Source of the DNA: Lysobacterales bacterium PRO7
GTDB lineage: Bacteria; Pseudomonadota; Gammaproteobacteria; Xanthomonadales; Rhodanobacteraceae
Length of the DNA: 64,000 nt
NCBI GenBank assembly: GCA_021404785.1
Contig: QWHH01000006.1
Location: 62,001-126,000, forward strand
Direction of reading: 5' to 3'
This document shows, one piece after another, positions 50,060-57,970 of the stretch (within the stretch, counting starts at the first letter, position 1; every line of letters begins with the position of its first letter). The position numbers and the translations under genes are program-made. The notes beneath the pieces are model-generated. The model worked only from the letters and a program-made list of their open reading frames with translations. It made no database searches and was not told where the DNA came from.

Positions 50060-50083
50060 CAGCCCGGTCACAAGGCCGGGCTG
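50060..50083 (+). terminator. Hairpin terminator after the M16 peptidase gene
   Basis: CAGCCCGG (50060-50067) pairs with CCGGGCTG (50076-50083) around an 8-base loop, then TTGG. It lies between convergent genes and could serve both strands. There is only a short T run. Confidence 0.5.
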
Positions 50084-50097
50084 TTGGAATCAAAGGG

Positions 50098-50997
50098 CTA
50101 TTCCCCGCACTGAAAATAGACGACGTGATCCGGATTCAACGCGATCGTCTGCCCGAGGCTGATCGCTCCGGTCTTGCGCAAGTGCACCTCGTCGCGGTGC
50201 AGGCGCAGTTCATCGTCGTCGCCGAGCTTGACCCATGTGCCGTTGGTCGAGCGGTCAGAAATCATGAAGTAGCCGCGCTTGTATTCGATCAACGCATGGT
50301 TGCGCGACACCCATTCGGCATCCACGCACAGGCTGCTGGCCGCATCACGACCCATGGTGAACGGCGGCGAGAGCGCATCAAGTTCCAGCACCTGCCCGCG
50401 ATAACGCACGGTGAGCTTGACGCCGGCGTTGCCGCCGGCATCCAGGCGGATCGCGCGCTGGACCATGGTCACGTTGGAGGTGTCTTCCTGCCACTGCACG
50501 TCCACGATGTCGATTGGGTGCTGCTTGCCGGACACGCGCGCCTGCCCGACCGCGCGCGTGTGCAGCATGCCGACATTGGTCAGCAGGTTGACCGTGCTCG
50601 CGGTGGTGATGATCTGTTCGCGCTTGGCCAGGGACGCCATGCGCGCGGCGGTGTTGACCGCGTCGCCATACACGTCATTTTCCTCGACCAGGGTCTCGCC
50701 GTGGTGCAGACCGATGCGGATGGCGAGCTTGTCGAGGGCGAAATTGACGTCGCGAGCGATGCGTTTTTGCATGTCCACGGCGCACAACAGGCCCTGCATC
50801 GGCCCGGGAAATGTGCACATGATCTCGTCGCCGATGGTCTTGATCACGCGGCCGCCATGCCGTGCGGTGACTTCCGACAACGCGCCAAGGATCGCAGCCA
50901 CGAGCCGCCGCGCCTCGAGGTCGCCGCGCGTCTCGAACAGCTTGGTGCTGCCGCTGACGTCAGCGAACAGTATGGTCAGTGGGATGGTCTGGCTCAT
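50098..50997 (-). CDS. Class III adenylyl cyclase with C-terminal FHA domain
   Basis: The protein has 299 residues. Cyclase domain 5-185: metal ligands D13 and D57 (44 apart, as in mycobacterial Rv1625c), adenine-selecting K53 and D108, transition-state N115 and R119 all match. It should therefore make cAMP. The FHA domain spans about 205-299, with GRD, SRNHALIEY and STNGTWVKL, and would bind a phosphothreonine partner. The order cyclase-then-FHA links cAMP output to Ser/Thr phosphorylation. Soluble, no membrane helix. It is 49 bases downstream of the E1 gene. Confidence 0.9.
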   Translation of the reverse strand: MSQTIPLTILFADVSGSTKLFETRGDLEARRLVAAILGALSEVTARHGGRVIKTIGDEIMCTFPGPMQGLLCAVDMQKRIARDVNFALDKLAIRIGLHHGETLVEENDVYGDAVNTAARMASLAKREQIITTASTVNLLTNVGMLHTRAVGQARVSGKQHPIDIVDVQWQEDTSNVTMVQRAIRLDAGGNAGVKLTVRYRGQVLELDALSPPFTMGRDAASSLCVDAEWVSRNHALIEYKRGYFMISDRSTNGTWVKLGDDDELRLHRDEVHLRKTGAISLGQTIALNPDHVVYFQCGE

Positions 50998-51046
50998 CGC
51001 TGTCCAAGTTTAGGCTATTCCCCCGCCAAGCTCCAAACCGGATGCG

Positions 51047-53314
51047 TCAGGCCATTGCCTGCGCTGCTGCGACGATGTCGGCATCGCCCGGAAGCACCAG
51101 CAAGGCCGCGCCCGCCAGCGGGGTAAACGTATCCACTCCGACCACGCGTTTGAGCGGCTTGGCGCCGTGTCCGGCTTCGACGATGGCGGTGATTATGCCC
51201 TCGCCCACGCCAGCGGAACGACGGCCCTCGTCGACGACAAGGATGCGTCTGCATTCGCCCGCATGACGCGCGATCGCGGCTCCGTTGAGCGGCTGCAGCC
51301 AGCGCAAATCGACAACGCGCACTTTCCAGCCGCGCTTGGATTCGATTTCGCGCGCCGCGCGCAGGCTCATCGGCACGCCGTTGCCAAACGTGAAAATCAC
51401 CAAGTCCTTCGCGTTTGGTTCATAGATGCGCTCCTCGCCCAGACTCATAGCCTGATCCGGCGTTGGATACGCGAACTGCCAGGCGCCATCGCCGGCGGCG
51501 TACAGATCCTTGGTCATGTACAGGGCAATCGGCTCGAGGAACGCGCAGACTCGCCCATCCACCTTCGCCAGCGCCATCAAGGTGCGCAGCATCATTGCCG
51601 CGTCGTCGCCGCGCGATGGGCAGCCGACGATCAATCCCGGAATGTCACGTAGCGCGGTAATCGAATTGTCGTTGTGGAAATGCCCGCCAAAGCCCTTCTG
51701 GTAGCCCAGCGAGGCGATCCGCATCACCATCGGATTGCGGTACTGACCGTTGCTGAAGAACTGCAACGACGCCGCCTCGCCGCGAATCTGGTCGCAGGCG
51801 TTGTGGAAATAAGCCAGGTACTGAATTTCCGGCATGGGCAGCATGCCCACGTTGGCGAAACCCTGCGCGAGACCAAGGATGATGGTCTCGTCGAGCAGCG
51901 TGTTGAACACGCGCGTGCCCTTGAACGCCTTCTGCAGGCCCTTGGTGACCGTGTAGACGCCGCCCTTTTGCGCCACGTCCTCGCCGAACAGCAGGGCTTC
52001 GGGATATTTGCAGAAAATATCGTGCAGGGCCTGGTTGATCTGGATCGCCAGATGCCGCGGCGGCAATTTTTCCGGCAGCTTGTCTGCCCCGCCAAACACC
52101 GCCAGGCGCTTGTCGGCGAAATCGGCGCGGCGCGCTTCCACGTTCACCTGGTTCGGATGATACGGCGCCAATGGCGCGATGACTTCGGCCAGATCCGTGA
52201 GCTTGGGCCGTCGATCGGCTTCGTCCGCGGCGGCGAAACACTGCTTGCGGATTGCCTCGTAGCGACCGAGCAACTGCTGCTTGGTGTAAATGCCAGCGAC
52301 CAATGCGATGGCGGCGCTGCGCAGCAACGGATCGGTGGCTTCGACCGCCATCAATTCCTCGACGCTGCGCCATTCGATCTCGAAATCCGTGCCAGCGTGG
52401 CCCATGATGCGCGTGGTGCGCAGGTGCAGGAACGTCGGCCGTCGCGTCGTGCGGCAATGATGGATCGCGCGCGCCACGCCTTCGTAGCCCGCGGCCAGGT
52501 CGAGGCCGTCGGCGTAGAAATAATCCAGGTCGCGGCGTCCACTGAAGTTCGCGCTGACCCAATCCGTCGGCGTTTTCACCGAAATGCCGATGCCGTTGTC
52601 CTCGCACACGAACAATACCGGCGCCGGCAGTTTTTGGTAGGCCGTCCACGCCGCCGCATTGAACGCAGTTTGCGCGGTGGCGTGATTCGATGACGCATCG
52701 CCAAAGGAACAAATCGCGATGGAATCGTCCGGAATCGGCAATTTGTGGCCGATACGCCGCGCCTGTTCGATCGCCACCGCCGTGCCGAACGCTTTCGGCA
52801 GATGCGAAGCGATCGTCGAGGTCTGTGGCAATACCCACAACGGTTTGCTGCCCCACACCTTGTGACGCCCGCCCGAGGCCGGATCGTCCTTGCTCGCCGC
52901 AAAAGACAGGGCCGAATCCATGATCGGATCCATTCCGGGCAATTTGCGGAATCGCTCGGCCATGAATGCGCCGCTGCGATAGTGCAGGAAAGCCGGATCG
53001 GTATGGCGCGTAAGCCGTGCAACCATCGCATTGCCTTCGTGGCCGCTCGATCCGATCGTGTAGAACACCTTGTTCTTGACGCGCAGCACGCGCGCCATCA
53101 AATCCAGGTGCCGCGAAATCAACTGCGAATCGAACAGTTCGATGAAATCGCGCACACTGCACAAACTGCCATTGAGCACCGGTTCGTTCTGCGCGACGGA
53201 TGGCACAGTCGACCCCTGCCAGTTCTGCACGAACTCGATGAAGTTCTGATCGCAGACTTCGGCGCGATTGAGGCTCTTGTGGCGAGCAGGGATGGGATTG
53301 ACGATGGCGTTCAT
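51047..53314 (-). CDS. 2-oxoacid dehydrogenase E1, alpha and beta fused in one chain
   Basis: The protein has 755 residues. Residues about 60-390 are the E1-alpha half, with the thiamine diphosphate motif SFGDASSNHATAQTAFNAA and MGHAGTDFEIEWRS. Residues about 420-755 are the E1-beta half, with GEDVAQKGGVYTVTKGLQ and NTLLDETIILGLAQGFAN. It decarboxylates a branched-chain 2-oxoacid or another 2-oxoacid and passes the acyl group to E2, which is not encoded here. The ribosome site GGAGAAATAAC is clear. It follows the GNAT and glutaryl-CoA dehydrogenase genes on the same strand. Confidence 0.88.
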   Translation of the reverse strand: MNAIVNPIPARHKSLNRAEVCDQNFIEFVQNWQGSTVPSVAQNEPVLNGSLCSVRDFIELFDSQLISRHLDLMARVLRVKNKVFYTIGSSGHEGNAMVARLTRHTDPAFLHYRSGAFMAERFRKLPGMDPIMDSALSFAASKDDPASGGRHKVWGSKPLWVLPQTSTIASHLPKAFGTAVAIEQARRIGHKLPIPDDSIAICSFGDASSNHATAQTAFNAAAWTAYQKLPAPVLFVCEDNGIGISVKTPTDWVSANFSGRRDLDYFYADGLDLAAGYEGVARAIHHCRTTRRPTFLHLRTTRIMGHAGTDFEIEWRSVEELMAVEATDPLLRSAAIALVAGIYTKQQLLGRYEAIRKQCFAAADEADRRPKLTDLAEVIAPLAPYHPNQVNVEARRADFADKRLAVFGGADKLPEKLPPRHLAIQINQALHDIFCKYPEALLFGEDVAQKGGVYTVTKGLQKAFKGTRVFNTLLDETIILGLAQGFANVGMLPMPEIQYLAYFHNACDQIRGEAASLQFFSNGQYRNPMVMRIASLGYQKGFGGHFHNDNSITALRDIPGLIVGCPSRGDDAAMMLRTLMALAKVDGRVCAFLEPIALYMTKDLYAAGDGAWQFAYPTPDQAMSLGEERIYEPNAKDLVIFTFGNGVPMSLRAAREIESKRGWKVRVVDLRWLQPLNGAAIARHAGECRRILVVDEGRRSAGVGEGIITAIVEAGHGAKPLKRVVGVDTFTPLAGAALLVLPGDADIVAAAQAMA

Positions 53315-53320
53315 GTTATT

Positions 53321-53362
53321 TCTCCGTCTCTCCCGCTGGCGGGAGAGGGTCGGGGTGAGGGT
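53321..53362. repeat. Inverted-repeat element between the E1 and GNAT genes
   Basis: CTCTCCCGC (53328-53336) and GCGGGAGAG (53339-53347) pair with a 2-base tip, followed by GGTCGGGGTGAGGGT. The CTCTCCCGC-GCGGGAGAG-GGTGAGGG form matches a repeat frequently seen between genes in gammaproteobacteria. It lies between two minus-strand genes and could act as terminator or processing site for upstream transcripts. Confidence 0.55.
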
Positions 53363-53365
53363 GGA

Positions 53366-53917
53366 TCAGGCATTCTTGGCGCGCCGAGCAAACCATTCCT
53401 CGCGCGACTGGCCCCAGACATCGACGATATGGTCGGCATAGGGTTCAGGCAGCGGCGATTGGCGCAGCAGGCGCGACCCGAGACGGCGTGCCAATGCGGC
53501 CGACGGCGCATTTTCCGGGCTGATCGAATGGATCACGTCGGTCCAGGCCAGATTCGCGAACGCCCAGTCGATAGTCGCGACCGCGGATTCATGCGCAAAT
53601 CCCTTGCCCCAGGCACGGCGCAGAAACGCCCAGCCGACTTCGGTGCCGGGCCAGCCTTCCGGAAACCACGGCCCGCATTGCCCGAGCCACGCCCCGCTGG
53701 CCTTGTCGACCACGCTGAACATGCCGAAGCCCTGCACAGCCCACGCGCCGGGCATCTGCAGGAACTTGCGCCAGGCCGCCGCGCGCGGCAAGGCTCCGCC
53801 GATGTGGCGAGCGGCTTCCTCGTCGGCGTGCAGTTCGGCGTAACCGTCGAAATCCTCAATTCGCGGCAGGCGCAGAATCAGACGCTCGGTTTCGATCAGT
53901 GGCGAATCAGAAGGCAT
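53366..53917 (-). CDS. GNAT acetyltransferase, RimJ/RimL type
   Basis: The protein has 183 residues. ETERLILRLPRIEDFDGYAEL opens the RimL-like fold; EVGWAFLRRAWGKGFAHESA is the acetyl-CoA-binding motif (R/Q-x-x-G-x-G/A form), and SPENAPSAALARRLG the C-terminal motif. It acetylates an N-terminal or small-molecule amine; the target is unknown. Its start overlaps the end of the glutaryl-CoA dehydrogenase gene by 11 bases. Confidence 0.88.
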   Translation of the reverse strand: MPSDSPLIETERLILRLPRIEDFDGYAELHADEEAARHIGGALPRAAAWRKFLQMPGAWAVQGFGMFSVVDKASGAWLGQCGPWFPEGWPGTEVGWAFLRRAWGKGFAHESAVATIDWAFANLAWTDVIHSISPENAPSAALARRLGSRLLRQSPLPEPYADHIVDVWGQSREEWFARRAKNA

Positions 53918-55079
53918 TGATGCCTGTCACCTCGCGCCCAACCACAAGCTGATGCACGGTTTCGGTGCCTTCGTAGGTGATGACGGATTCAAGGTTCAGC
54001 GCGTGCCGTATCGGACTGTGTTCGGTCGTAATGCCGGCGCCGCCGAGGATGTCGCGGCATTCGCGTGCGATGTCGATCGCCATGCGGCAGTTGTTCCACT
54101 TGGCCAGCGACACCTGGGTCGGCTGCATCTTGCCAGCATCCTTCAATCGACCCAGTTGCAATGACAGAAGCTGCGCCAGCGTGATTCGGCGCGCCATGTC
54201 GGCGAGCTTGAGCTGCACCGCTTGATTGGCGGCCAGTGGACGCTTGAACAGGATGCGGTTCTTGGCGTATTCGGTGGTCTCGGTAAAACAGGCGATTGCC
54301 GCGCCGATCGGGCCCCAGGTAATGCCGTAGCGCGCCTGGGTCAAGCAACCCAGCGGACCTTTCAGGCCCTTCACGTTCGGCAGGCGGTTCGCATCCGGCA
54401 CGCGCACGTTGTCGAAGAACAGCGCGCTGGTGACCGAAGCGCGCAGGCTCATCTTTTTGTGCACTTCCTGCGCGGCGAAACCCTTCGTGTCGGTCGGCAC
54501 GATGAAGCCCTGAATGCCGTCGTCGGTCTGCGCCCAGACGATCGCGATATGCGCGAGGTTGCCATTGGTGATCCACATCTTGGCGCCGTTGATGACCCAG
54601 TCGCCGCCGTCCTTCTTCGCATGCGTCTTCATGTTGGCCGGATCCGAACCGCCGTGCGGTTCGGTCAGGCCGAAGCAGCCGATGACCTTGCCGGCCGCCA
54701 TCTGCGGCAGCCAGTGCTTGCGCTGTTCCTCGCTGCCGTAGGCGTAGATCGGATACATGCACAGCGACGACTGCACCGAGGCGAAACTGCGGATGCCGGA
54801 GTCGCCGCGTTCAAGTTCCTGGCAGATCAGGCCGTAGCTGACGCCGTTCATGCCGGCGCAACCGTATTCGTGCGGCAGGGTCGCACCGAGCAGGCCGAGT
54901 TCGGCCATTTCCGGCACGAGCTCGATCGGGAAGCGGCCCTTGTCGAAGCAGTCGCCGATGATCGGCAGCACGCGTTCGTCGGTGAAGCGCGCCACCGTAT
55001 CCTGCACCATGCGTTCTTCTTCGCTGAGCAGCGAGCGGACATCGTACAAATCGACGGGATTCAGCGGCGCGGCAGGCAT
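53907..55079 (-). CDS. gcdH: Glutaryl-CoA dehydrogenase
   Basis: The protein has 390 residues, an acyl-CoA dehydrogenase with FAD. Catalytic base E370 in TYEGTETVHQL, substrate loop with RSFASVQSSLCMYPI, CFGLTEPHGGSDP, and RDILGGAGITTEH near the C-terminus all fit glutaryl-CoA dehydrogenase rather than other acyl-CoA dehydrogenases. It converts glutaryl-CoA to crotonyl-CoA and CO2 in lysine and tryptophan breakdown. The fused E1 and GNAT genes follow on the same strand. Confidence 0.93.
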   Translation of the reverse strand: MPAAPLNPVDLYDVRSLLSEEERMVQDTVARFTDERVLPIIGDCFDKGRFPIELVPEMAELGLLGATLPHEYGCAGMNGVSYGLICQELERGDSGIRSFASVQSSLCMYPIYAYGSEEQRKHWLPQMAAGKVIGCFGLTEPHGGSDPANMKTHAKKDGGDWVINGAKMWITNGNLAHIAIVWAQTDDGIQGFIVPTDTKGFAAQEVHKKMSLRASVTSALFFDNVRVPDANRLPNVKGLKGPLGCLTQARYGITWGPIGAAIACFTETTEYAKNRILFKRPLAANQAVQLKLADMARRITLAQLLSLQLGRLKDAGKMQPTQVSLAKWNNCRMAIDIARECRDILGGAGITTEHSPIRHALNLESVITYEGTETVHQLVVGREVTGINAF

Positions 55080-55158
55080 GGAAAACTCCGGGTTTTGCGC
55101 AATCGTGGCAAGGCCGCGTATTCTAGCCGTCCGATAGCCGAAAGTCCCGCAGAATCAA

Positions 55159-55989
55159 GTGCTACGCGTTCCCATTCTGACCTACCACGCCGTCAATATC
55201 GCCGGCAACGATTACGCGAACAACGACCACGTCGCGTTCGCCGCCGACCTGCGCCTGATCGACGACCTGGGCCTGCGCATCGTCCCGTTGCACTGGGTCG
55301 TGGATCAGCTTCTGGGCAGTGCCGACCGCGACCTGTCGCGCTGTGTGGCGCTGACCTGTGACGACGGTTCGGATTTCGACTGGTTCGACCTCGACCATCC
55401 GACGTACGGCTCCCAGCGCAGCCTGTTCAACGCCATGATGGATTTCATCGCCGAACGCGGCGCGGTGGCGCAGCCGGATTTGCACCTGACCTGCTTCGTG
55501 ATCGCCTCGCGCGAGGCGCGCGATCATCTCGACCGCAACTGCCTGGCCGGTCGTGACTGGATGCGGGACGCGTGGTGGAAACCGGCGTTGGCATCCGGCC
55601 GCATCGCCATCGAGAACCACAGTTTCGACCACAACCACGCTGCGATTCCATCACCCGGCATTGACGGCATGCAGCGCGGCTCGTTCCATCCCGTCGACAC
55701 TTACAAACGTGCGGATGCGGAAATCGCGCAGGCCACGCGCCTGATCGACGCCGCGATTGCACCTGCGCGCACGACGCTGTTCTGCTATCCCTACAGCCAC
55801 GTCAACGACTACTTGCGCACGGATTACTTCCCACGCCATCAATCCGAGCACGGCATGCGCGCCGCATTCGGCGACGGCGCAACTCCAGTGACGCAAGCCA
55901 GCGACCGCTGGAACCTGCCGCGGTACATTTGCGGGCATCATTGGAAATCACCCGACGAATTGCGCGCGATTCTGGCGCAATCGGATTGA
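55159..55989 (+). CDS. NodB-type polysaccharide deacetylase-like protein
   Basis: The protein has 276 residues from GTG 55159. VPILTYHAVN opens the domain; D68-D69 in TCDDGSD and H154, H158 in ENHSFDHNH match the metal and base motifs of carbohydrate esterase family 4. There is no obvious signal peptide, which is unusual for a wall-acting deacetylase. The gene lies divergent from gcdH. Its stop is one base away from the stop of the next, convergent gene. Confidence 0.85.
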   Translation: MLRVPILTYHAVNIAGNDYANNDHVAFAADLRLIDDLGLRIVPLHWVVDQLLGSADRDLSRCVALTCDDGSDFDWFDLDHPTYGSQRSLFNAMMDFIAERGAVAQPDLHLTCFVIASREARDHLDRNCLAGRDWMRDAWWKPALASGRIAIENHSFDHNHAAIPSPGIDGMQRGSFHPVDTYKRADAEIAQATRLIDAAIAPARTTLFCYPYSHVNDYLRTDYFPRHQSEHGMRAAFGDGATPVTQASDRWNLPRYICGHHWKSPDELRAILAQSD

Positions 55990-55990
55990 A

Positions 55991-56494
55991 TCAGAACGGG
56001 CCGAGCGCCTGGGCCATCGCGACGAGTCCGCGCTTGAGTTGCGCATTGATCGGCTTGTGCCAGTGGACGAGCAGCTTGTCGTGGCCGGTAGGCTCAAAGC
56101 CGGCGGAGAGATCGACTTCCCATGCGCGTGCGTCGCCGCAATAGCCGAAATACGCGTCACAGGAATCCGCGAAATGGGTGAAACCGTAGCGTAATAGCTG
56201 CGCCATCACTCCGCCGCTCGCGGCCAACGCGGCTGTTTGCGCCTCATCCAGATGCGCGAATGCGCGTCCGTCGGTGCAACAGCCGCCGACCAGGATCACA
56301 CTGCCGAACGGCATGAACTTCGCGTACGACATCGGCACGAGAGTGCCGTCAGGCTTGCGCACGAATGCAACGACATCATGCTTCCATTGTGGAATCGGAT
56401 GGCCGAACTTGCGCTGGAACAACTCGCCGGCAATCGGCTGCGGATCATCGATTTCGGTGATCAGCAGAAATTCCGGTTTGGCGGGAAGCGTCAT
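55991..56494 (-). CDS. Uncharacterised protein B of a tandem paralog pair (FGYCGDA motif)
   Basis: The protein has 167 residues and no signal peptide. It shares the same path as its upstream neighbour: LFQRKFGHPIPQW, a VGGCCTDGR cysteine loop (70-77), the FGYCGDA motif (116-122), GFEPTGHDKLLVHW (132-145) and an ALGPF end. The block around FGYCGDA to GF-x-PT looks like motif A/B of GNAT acetyltransferases, but the acetyl-CoA loop is not evident. Twelve bases separate it from the upstream paralog gene. I do not recognise the family. Confidence 0.7.
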   Translation of the reverse strand: MTLPAKPEFLLITEIDDPQPIAGELFQRKFGHPIPQWKHDVVAFVRKPDGTLVPMSYAKFMPFGSVILVGGCCTDGRAFAHLDEAQTAALAASGGVMAQLLRYGFTHFADSCDAYFGYCGDARAWEVDLSAGFEPTGHDKLLVHWHKPINAQLKRGLVAMAQALGPF

Positions 56495-56506
56495 CGCTGG
56501 TCCTTG

Positions 56507-56998
56507 TCAAAATGGCACGAACGCGTTGGCTTTTTCGATCATGTGCCCGCGTCGGCGTGCATCGGCATCGCGCGTCCAGTACACGAGCAGGCGTTCGTGC
56601 GCGGTCGGCTGGAAACCGACAGCACGATCCACGCGCTCAGCCAACGCGTCGCCACAATAGCCGAAGATTGCCGCGAAGCGCGGCGCAAAATGTCGTACCG
56701 ACCACGCCAATACATGATGATACAGGCCGCCCGTCGCGTGCACGGCGTCGCGTTCGTCCACGCCCATGTTTCGCAGCACGCGATTATCCACGCAGGCGCC
56801 GCCGCCAAGCAGGATGTCACCACAATCAGTGAAGTGCACGTAGCACACCGGAACTTCTGCGCCCGCGCTGCGATAGTATGCGGCCACATGGTGCGGGAAT
56901 TGCGGCAGCGCGCGTGAATACTTGCGCTTGAACAGGGATTCCAAAGCAGCCGGCGCGTCTTCGCTTTCGCGCACTTCGATGAAATCCCCGATATTCAC
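56507..56998 (-). CDS. Uncharacterised protein A of a tandem paralog pair (FGYCGDA motif)
   Basis: The protein has 163 residues from a GTG (complement of 56996-56998) that overlaps the nucleotidase stop as GTGA; longer upstream frames lie inside the nucleotidase gene and are rejected. Motifs shared with the next gene: LFKRKYSRALPQF, GGGACVDNR (65-73), FGYCGDA (112-118), GFQPTAHERLLVYW (128-141) and an Asn-Ala-Phe-Val-Pro-Phe end. The identity looks moderate, so this is an old duplication. Coupling to a nucleotidase may hint at a nucleotide-related role. Confidence 0.7.
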   Translation of the reverse strand: MNIGDFIEVRESEDAPAALESLFKRKYSRALPQFPHHVAAYYRSAGAEVPVCYVHFTDCGDILLGGGACVDNRVLRNMGVDERDAVHATGGLYHHVLAWSVRHFAPRFAAIFGYCGDALAERVDRAVGFQPTAHERLLVYWTRDADARRRGHMIEKANAFVPF

Positions 56999-57930
56999 GC
57001 GCCCGTCCCCTTGCGGTTGCGAACGCCATGCGGCACATGCCCTGTCGCCACGTGCTGGCGCGCGGATTCCACATTCGCATGCGAATCGTCGAAGAAGATG
57101 TCGGCGCCGAAGGTTTGCAGGAACGGCCCCTTGTCGCGGCCACCCAGGAACAAGGCCTCGTCCAGGCGCACGCCCCAACTGCGCAACGTGAGGATCACGC
57201 GCTTGTGCGCAGGCGCCGAGCGCGCCGTGACGAGCGCGGTGCGGATCGGCGAAGCGTCACCCGCGGGAAACGCCGCCTGCAGGCGATGCAGGGCAGCGAG
57301 GAACCCGCGGAACGGCCCGCCGGACAGCGGCGTGTCGGCATTTTCCACTTCGTTGCGATGGAACGCATCGATACCCTGCTCCTGCGAGACGCGTTCGGAT
57401 TCGTCGCCGAAAATCACCGCGTCACCGTCGAAGGCGATACGCAATTGATCCGACGCAATTTGGGGTGCCTTGGAAGGCAGGATCGTCGCCGCCGCGATGC
57501 CGGACGCAAGCGCCGCGGCGACGCTTTCCGGGTTCGCCGACAGGAACAGTTGGGCGCCAAACGATGGCACATACGGCGAGGTTGGCGCGCCGCCGGTGAA
57601 CACCGCGCGCGCGATTTGCAGTCCGTAATGCTCGATGGAATTGAAGATGCGCAACCCGGTGTCGGCGGAATTGCGCGACAGCAGCACCACTTCCACACGC
57701 GGTTCAGCGGCGTCTTCGTTCAGTCGCAACAATTTGCGCACCAGTGGAAATGCGATGCCCGGCGCAAGCAACTCGTTCTCGCGTGTCATCTGGAACCGAC
57801 GATATTCGTCGATGCCTTCGCGCTCGAACAGGTCGTGGCTCTCGCCGAGGTCGAACAGCGCGCGCGAGGAGATCGCGACGATGAGGCGATCATCACCTGG
57901 TTTCGTCGCTGCGGAATCGGTTGCCGGCAT
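56995..57930 (-). CDS. 5'-nucleotidase, cytosolic cN-I-like family
   Basis: The protein has 311 residues from the ATG complementary to 57928-57930; another ATG at 57984 would overlap the protease gene by 14 bases. RLIVAISSRALFDLGESH at the N-terminus, NSADTGLRIFNSIEHYGL, and the Asp-containing IAFDGDAVIFGDESE and KGPFLQTFGADIFFDDSH are features of the PF06189-type 5'-nucleotidases, a HAD relative. It would dephosphorylate AMP, IMP or similar. It is coupled to the first FGYCGDA gene by GTGA. Confidence 0.83.
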   Translation of the reverse strand: MPATDSAATKPGDDRLIVAISSRALFDLGESHDLFEREGIDEYRRFQMTRENELLAPGIAFPLVRKLLRLNEDAAEPRVEVVLLSRNSADTGLRIFNSIEHYGLQIARAVFTGGAPTSPYVPSFGAQLFLSANPESVAAALASGIAAATILPSKAPQIASDQLRIAFDGDAVIFGDESERVSQEQGIDAFHRNEVENADTPLSGGPFRGFLAALHRLQAAFPAGDASPIRTALVTARSAPAHKRVILTLRSWGVRLDEALFLGGRDKGPFLQTFGADIFFDDSHANVESARQHVATGHVPHGVRNRKGTGA

Positions 57931-57970
57931 GGTCGTCAGTGTAACGCCAACGCCCGCGCCGAGCCGAGCG

